DNA from: JAMDEO01 sp963775295
GTDB taxonomy: Bacteria > Actinomycetota > Thermoleophilia > RBG-16-64-13
DNA: 64,000 nucleotides
Assembly: GCA_963775295.1 (NCBI GenBank)
Contig: CAVZIK010000006.1
Span: 3,100,001-3,164,000 of the forward strand
Direction: 5' to 3'
Position 1 is the stretch's first letter. Every line of letters begins with the position of its first letter. Below, in pieces: positions 60,595 through 64,000 of this stretch. The position numbers and the translations under genes were made by a program. Below the pieces are notes generated by a model, which saw nothing but the letters and a program-made list of their open reading frames with translations, searched no databases and was not told the DNA's origin.

Positions 60595-61524
60595 ATGGCG
60601 GGCGGGACTATCAGGATGGGCACCGAGAGTCGAAAACTGCAGATCGTCCACGCCGCGCTCCAGGCCGTAGGTGAGTATGGGATCCAAGGGGCAACCATCT
60701 CCCGGATCGCCAGAGGGGCGGGCATCACGCCGGCAGCCCTGTACTCCCACTTTGAGAATCGTCGCGCCATCCTCGTCGCCGCGCTGGACGAGGTTTACGG
60801 GCAGATCATGGATAGCTTCAAATCGTCTATGAGCGAAGATCCCGTTGAACTGTTTCGCCAGATCTGCGAACGTCACGCGCAGAAGGTCTTGAGCCAGGAC
60901 AAGACCAGCCACGCCCACCTCTTTCTGGAATTTGTCGCCTCCGCCCCAGAGGAGGGCCTGCGCGAAGTGCTGCGGGAGAAAGAGCTGGAAAACAAGTCCT
61001 ACTTGGCATCAATCGTGAAGGGGTTCCAAGAAAGCGGCCGGCTTCCGCAGGACGTCGACGCGGATGTGGTCGCCTGGCTCGTGGCTTGCTGGGCATGGAC
61101 AGGCGATGTGGCCAATATGATGGATGCAACGACAATATGGCACGAGAAGGTGTCGTCTCATCTGATGGAGTCTATCTTCGACGTGCTATCGCCAGGTTCA
61201 AGGGTCGAGGCCCGGGGCTCGGTTGCGGCGGACCTTCTTGACCCCCCGACCGAGGAGTGCGTCTCTGTCATGACCGTGTCGGTGTTGCATGCCGCCGAAG
61301 GCCTTCCGGACGGGACCGTGTTCACCGTGGAGGAGGCGGCGAGCATCCTCAAAGTCCCCATCGAGACCGTATGGGCATTGGTGGCGGATGGGCAGATCGC
61401 CTCGGTATTCGTGGGGAAGGAGACGCGTATTCCGAGACGGGCGTTGGTGGCTTTTCTCAGGGGGATGAGCACGGGGGAATTCGACGACTTCGTCGCGGAG
61501 CGGGCGGCGCGCGCGGCAGTCTAG
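60595..61524 (+). CDS. TetR regulator fused to an excisionase-type HTH domain
   Basis: 309 residues, about 100 more than a usual TetR. Residues ~15-60 hold the TetR HTH (GATISRIARGAGITPAALYSHFENR). Residues ~65-205 are the helical ligand domain. After a linker, residues ~245-300 form a second DNA-binding module, FTVEEAASILKVPIETVWALVADG...RIPRRALVAFL, matching the helix-turn-helix_17/excisionase (MerR-like) family. It may thus bind two DNA sites or control an integration-like event. ATG 60595 has AAGGAG upstream and a palindrome at the promoter suggests autoregulation. The target is unknown. Confidence 0.88.
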   Translation: MAGGTIRMGTESRKLQIVHAALQAVGEYGIQGATISRIARGAGITPAALYSHFENRRAILVAALDEVYGQIMDSFKSSMSEDPVELFRQICERHAQKVLSQDKTSHAHLFLEFVASAPEEGLREVLREKELENKSYLASIVKGFQESGRLPQDVDADVVAWLVACWAWTGDVANMMDATTIWHEKVSSHLMESIFDVLSPGSRVEARGSVAADLLDPPTEECVSVMTVSVLHAAEGLPDGTVFTVEEAASILKVPIETVWALVADGQIASVFVGKETRIPRRALVAFLRGMSTGEFDDFVAERAARAAV

Positions 61525-61545
61525 CACCCCAGTGCCGATTGCCGC

Positions 61546-62445
61546 CTAGAGTTGACTTGTATCGCGGCTTCCGGAAATCCCTGCCTTCATATGGCTGTAG
61601 AGTGCGCGCGTAGTCGCCGACGGCGAGTGGTCTCTCGAGTAGATGAAGACCAGATCGCGCGCCAACCTCTCCTCGAAGGGAATAGCGACCAGCCCTTCGA
61701 GAGCGTCGGGTGAGGCAAGCATCTTGGGCATAGGGGCGACGCCGAAACCTCTGGCCACCAGAGTCTTGATCAATTCGGGATAGTTGGCTCGGTACGACAA
61801 TCTGGGCTCCACTCCGGCCCGTCGAAGGGCGTCGACCACGATGTTGCCCGCGTTCATGGTTGGCCGAGGAAGCAAGATCGACTCTCTTGCCAGCAGGCCC
61901 AGACCCACACTTTCCCGGGTCGCCAGGCGGTGATTTGCCGGGACGAGCAACAAGATCTCCTCCGAGACCAAAAAGCGCGAGGACGCTCGGCTCGAGCCCC
62001 ATGCCGTCACGACAGCGCAATCCAGATCACCGCTCGTCACCGCCTCTTCGAGTTGAGCGTCATCCCTCTCGATGAGTTCCACACGCACCCGGGGATAGGC
62101 CGACAGAAAGGTCGCCAGAACCGGAGTGAGAAGCAGAGCAAAAACGTTCCCCACCGCGCCGAACCGGACGGAACTGGACGCGTTTCCCGCCTGTTCTCGA
62201 ACCAGGCTCATCACAGCGTCCGTTCGGCTGACGATCGCCTGAGCGAGAGGAAGCAAGAGCTCCCCGGTAATGGTGCACTCCACGTGACGGCCGTACCGTT
62301 CGAACAGTTGGACGCCCAACTCGGTTTCCAGACGCGCGATCTGACGACTCAAGGTGGGCTGCGTCGAATGGACGGTACGCGCCGCCCGGCTAAAACTGCG
62401 CGCTTCGGCCACCGCTAAGAAGGATCTGAAAAGGTCCAATTCCAT
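61546..62445 (-). CDS. LysR-family transcriptional regulator
   Basis: 299 residues. The N-terminal HTH is MELDLFRSFLAVAEARSFSRAARTVHSTQPTLSRQIARLE, the LysR pattern. The rest is the two-lobed substrate-binding domain with the ERDDAQLEEAVTSGDLDCAVVT region. It is divergent from the carboxymuconolactone-decarboxylase-like gene at 62663, with 217 bp between, the usual arrangement of a LysR activator and its target. The inducer is unknown. Confidence 0.94.
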   Translation of the reverse strand: MELDLFRSFLAVAEARSFSRAARTVHSTQPTLSRQIARLETELGVQLFERYGRHVECTITGELLLPLAQAIVSRTDAVMSLVREQAGNASSSVRFGAVGNVFALLLTPVLATFLSAYPRVRVELIERDDAQLEEAVTSGDLDCAVVTAWGSSRASSRFLVSEEILLLVPANHRLATRESVGLGLLARESILLPRPTMNAGNIVVDALRRAGVEPRLSYRANYPELIKTLVARGFGVAPMPKMLASPDALEGLVAIPFEERLARDLVFIYSRDHSPSATTRALYSHMKAGISGSRDTSQL

Positions 62446-62662
62446 CTATACGGGATAGTAATACTTTGTCCCAGCCATGAAAAGTTCTCTGGAACGGCCC
62501 GTCGGCGGACAGAGTGGCCTATGCTTTGACGACCTTGCGAGACATGACCCCGACGAGAGCACCAAAGAATCACGGCGTCCCCTGAGGAGCCTCCAACCAG
62601 AGATCGTCGGTGCCAGCAATCCTACGCATGAATCAGTACGTCACAACGAGAAGGAGCATCCC

Positions 62663-63112
62663 ATGCCCAGACCAGAAGAAGTGGAAGTCGTCAAGGCAAT
62701 GAAAGCCGCCGTTACCGGCGAAGAGATCCTCGCATCGTGGGCGATGCAGCGGCCGGGATATGGCAAACCCGCCGATGACCCCACCCTCGACTTCTGGGTG
62801 GATAACAAGGTGGAGATGCTTCACACCTTCGCCCAGAACCAACTCACCCAGCTGCTCGACCGGGGCATCCTCGATCCCAAGACCCGGTACCTGCTACTCG
62901 TGGGCATGTACATGATGAACAACCACTGGGAAGGCGTCCTTCCCCAGGCCTGCAATGCCAAAGCCGCCGGCGCCTCCGATGAGGAGATCATGGAAGTGGC
63001 CTTCTGCGCGTGCTACTCCGTGGGCAAAGCCAAGATGCAGGAGAGCGGCGCCTGCCTGGCCAAAGTCTTCGACAGCCCAACCTTCAAGGCCATCAGCCCG
63101 CTGAAGAAGTAG
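62663..63112 (+). CDS. Carboxymuconolactone-decarboxylase-like protein
   Basis: 149 residues from ATG 62663 with GAGAAGGAG upstream; the longer frame lacks a better start. The AhpD/CMD-like helical fold is seen in TRYLLLVGMYMMNNHWEGVLPQACNAKAAGASDEEIMEVAFCACYSVGKAKMQ. The AhpD CxxC is not present; CAC at the corresponding place is not the peroxidase motif, so decarboxylase or unknown activity is likelier than alkyl-hydroperoxide reduction. A LysR gene lies divergently and probably controls it. A very stable hairpin follows. Confidence 0.85.
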   Translation: MPRPEEVEVVKAMKAAVTGEEILASWAMQRPGYGKPADDPTLDFWVDNKVEMLHTFAQNQLTQLLDRGILDPKTRYLLLVGMYMMNNHWEGVLPQACNAKAAGASDEEIMEVAFCACYSVGKAKMQESGACLAKVFDSPTFKAISPLKK

Positions 63113-63167
63113 GTAAGCGCCACCGACCGCGCGGCCAGCCGGCGAGGTTGGCCTATGTTCGCATCTT

Positions 63168-63206
63168 CCGGCCGGCAGTCCCTTTTGAAAAGGGACTGCC
63201 GGCCGG
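63168..63206 (+). terminator. 39-nt inverted repeat after CMD-like gene
   Basis: CCGGCCGGCAGTCCCTTTT and AAAAGGGACTGCCGGCCGG form a perfect 19-bp inverted repeat with one central base. It lies 55 bp after the CMD-like stop. The T/A-rich apex and GC-rich stem would make an extremely stable hairpin on either strand. Confidence 0.65.
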
Positions 63207-63288
63207 GGTCCAAGATCCGCTGAATACATCTATGCCCGTCGTCTAGGACCAGGCAATGCCCCGATTCTCCGACTCCGTAGGAACGCCT

Positions 63289-63817
63289 TAACTTCAGGGG
63301 CGTCCTCTCCACCACCTCTCCCTCGGCTCGTGCCGGCTGACCGGCCGGCACCATCACCGGGACTGCAACCTCCGACATCCGCGCCGCCCGACGGCCGAAG
63401 ACCATCTGTTGGCCGCCCAGAGCGAAGAGGTCCGCAAGGATCAGGCCGATGCCCACGAGCTCATGCCGGTCCGGTCGCTCCCCAATTGGATCCAAGAAGC
63501 GACGACGCCGATGACCGGGGTCGCCAGACGTCCGAGTCCGGCGTACCCGCCTGAAGGCGACGGAGACTGTAGAACCAGAGAAACAGCGACAGACCGCATA
63601 CGAGGATAACGTTGCACAGGAGGGTCACTATGTACCATTGTGACCAAGACCAGACTGAATGAATGTCTGAGGTCAAGAACACGATGACCGGCAGCGGGAT
63701 CGAACCGAAGAGCATCTGCCACGCATTCAGCGTGAGAAGATCGACCCGGCGATCGCGAAAGAGCAACTTGGCGGCGATGCCGCTTGCGGCGGAGCAGACT
63801 CCGGCCGCCGCCCTCAT
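63289..63817 (-). pseudogene. EamA/DMT-family transporter remnant
   Basis: A coherent C-terminal half of an EamA (drug/metabolite) transporter is spread over three frames. The frame from 63817 gives DLLTLNAWQMLFGSIPLPV and LCNVILVCGLSLFLWFYSLRRL; the next gives LATPVIGVVASWIQLG; the third gives HELVGIGLILADLFALGG and a hydrophilic tail ending near 63289. The usual ten helices are reduced to about five, with two frameshifts, and the N-terminal half is absent. It is not functional as it stands. Confidence 0.7.
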
Positions 63818-63865
63818 GACGTCAGACCAGCGCCTCGCCTGACAGTTGTCTACTCAGTCCCGCGC

Positions 63866-64000
63866 CTACCCGTCAATCAGGAAACGGGCGTACTCGGCCA
63901 TCCGAGACAGCGCGTACACCGCGCGCTTGGGATCCGGGTAGGCAGCCACGCCCTTCTCGCTCAAGAAGCGGTAGATCTCCGGCTCCGACTCGGGTAGAGC
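63866..64000 (-). CDS. ADP-forming acyl-CoA synthetase, C-terminal fragment
   Basis: The last 44 codons of a gene that runs off the right edge. They read EIYRFLSEKGVAAYPDPKRA then YALSRMAEYARFL before TAG. The GVxxYPDPxRAVxAL pattern is the end of ADP-forming acetyl/acyl-CoA synthetases (NDP-forming, ACD; Pat-like CoA-binding regions), which make ATP from acyl-CoA in many anaerobes or act in reverse. Only the C-terminus is seen, so substrate and domain order are unknown. Confidence 0.65.
   Translation of the reverse strand, partial: ALPESEPEIYRFLSEKGVAAYPDPKRAVYALSRMAEYARFLIDG

Noticed and set aside
60175..60918. 247-codon minus-strand open frame overlapping the TetR-HTH gene
   Set aside because: No domain, overlaps an intact TetR gene and an SDR remnant on the opposite strand.

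Overview
The window is GC-rich, densely coded bacterial DNA. It carries no rRNA, no CRISPR array and no recognisable transposase or phage gene. Two lipoproteins with very long Thr/Ala linkers (27957-29279, 35502-36782), a glucosyl-3-phosphoglycerate-synthase-like domain, frequent GTG/TTG starts and many FAD/cobamide/molybdopterin enzymes fit an anaerobic or facultative, deep-branching member of Actinomycetota. That placement is inference: there is no marker gene here to prove it. Several genes are visibly decaying (27067-27752, 55456-56537, 60301-60507, 63289-63817).

Layout. 1-5827: start of a CbiM-type Co/Ni transporter coupled to a Fur-family regulator, then a HEAT-like protein, GntR regulator, metallo-beta-lactamase-fold hydrolase, nitroreductase, acetyltransferase, C_GCAxxG_C_C protein and a cupin. 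5894-10797: two large signalling proteins (PAS hybrid histidine kinase; membrane PAS-GGDEF-EAL protein). 11080-18824: VOC protein, STAS protein, methyltransferase, iron-sulfur aldo/keto reductase, acyl-CoA ligase coupled to a RecA/DnaB-like ATPase, and a nitrilase-family hydrolase. 18874-26932: PRC-barrel protein, ClC channel, a three-domain wHTH-glycosyltransferase-HAD fusion, Na+/H+ antiporter, epimerase, TetR regulator. 27067-27752: remains of an aldehyde:ferredoxin oxidoreductase and a MoaD-like gene. 27957-33707: an ABC substrate-binding lipoprotein divergent from a corrinoid protein/UroD-type methyltransferase pair and a molybdopterin oxidoreductase. The two divergent promoters carry the same palindromic operator. 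33786-40198: methyltransferase, CysM-like cysteine synthase, GH3 lipoprotein with YggT, arylsulfotransferase-like lipoprotein, SRPBCC protein and an orphan.

40207-55310 is the most interesting part. A minus-strand set encodes an SDR, a molybdenum hydroxylase whose catalytic subunit is split, its C-terminal half fused to the FAD subunit, and an MFS exporter. A plus-strand set encodes an amidohydrolase, an SDR, a glutamate-mutase-like B12 mutase (E, S and reactivase L), an MmgE/PrpD protein and a stand-alone pyruvate-kinase C-domain protein. The mutase E subunit appears to lack most glutamate-binding residues of the known enzyme, so the cluster may encode a carbon-skeleton rearrangement of a different acid. 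The combination of hydroxylase, amidohydrolase, dehydrogenase, mutase and PrpD resembles in outline the fermentation of nicotinate, but no intermediate is proven.

55456-64000: a broken GT4 glycosyltransferase, a tRNA-like structure, a 14-TM MFS transporter, a Tat/lipoprotein ABC substrate-binding protein, an SDR remnant, a TetR regulator with an extra excisionase-type HTH, a LysR regulator divergent from a carboxymuconolactone-decarboxylase-like protein, a decayed EamA transporter, and the end of an ADP-forming acyl-CoA synthetase.
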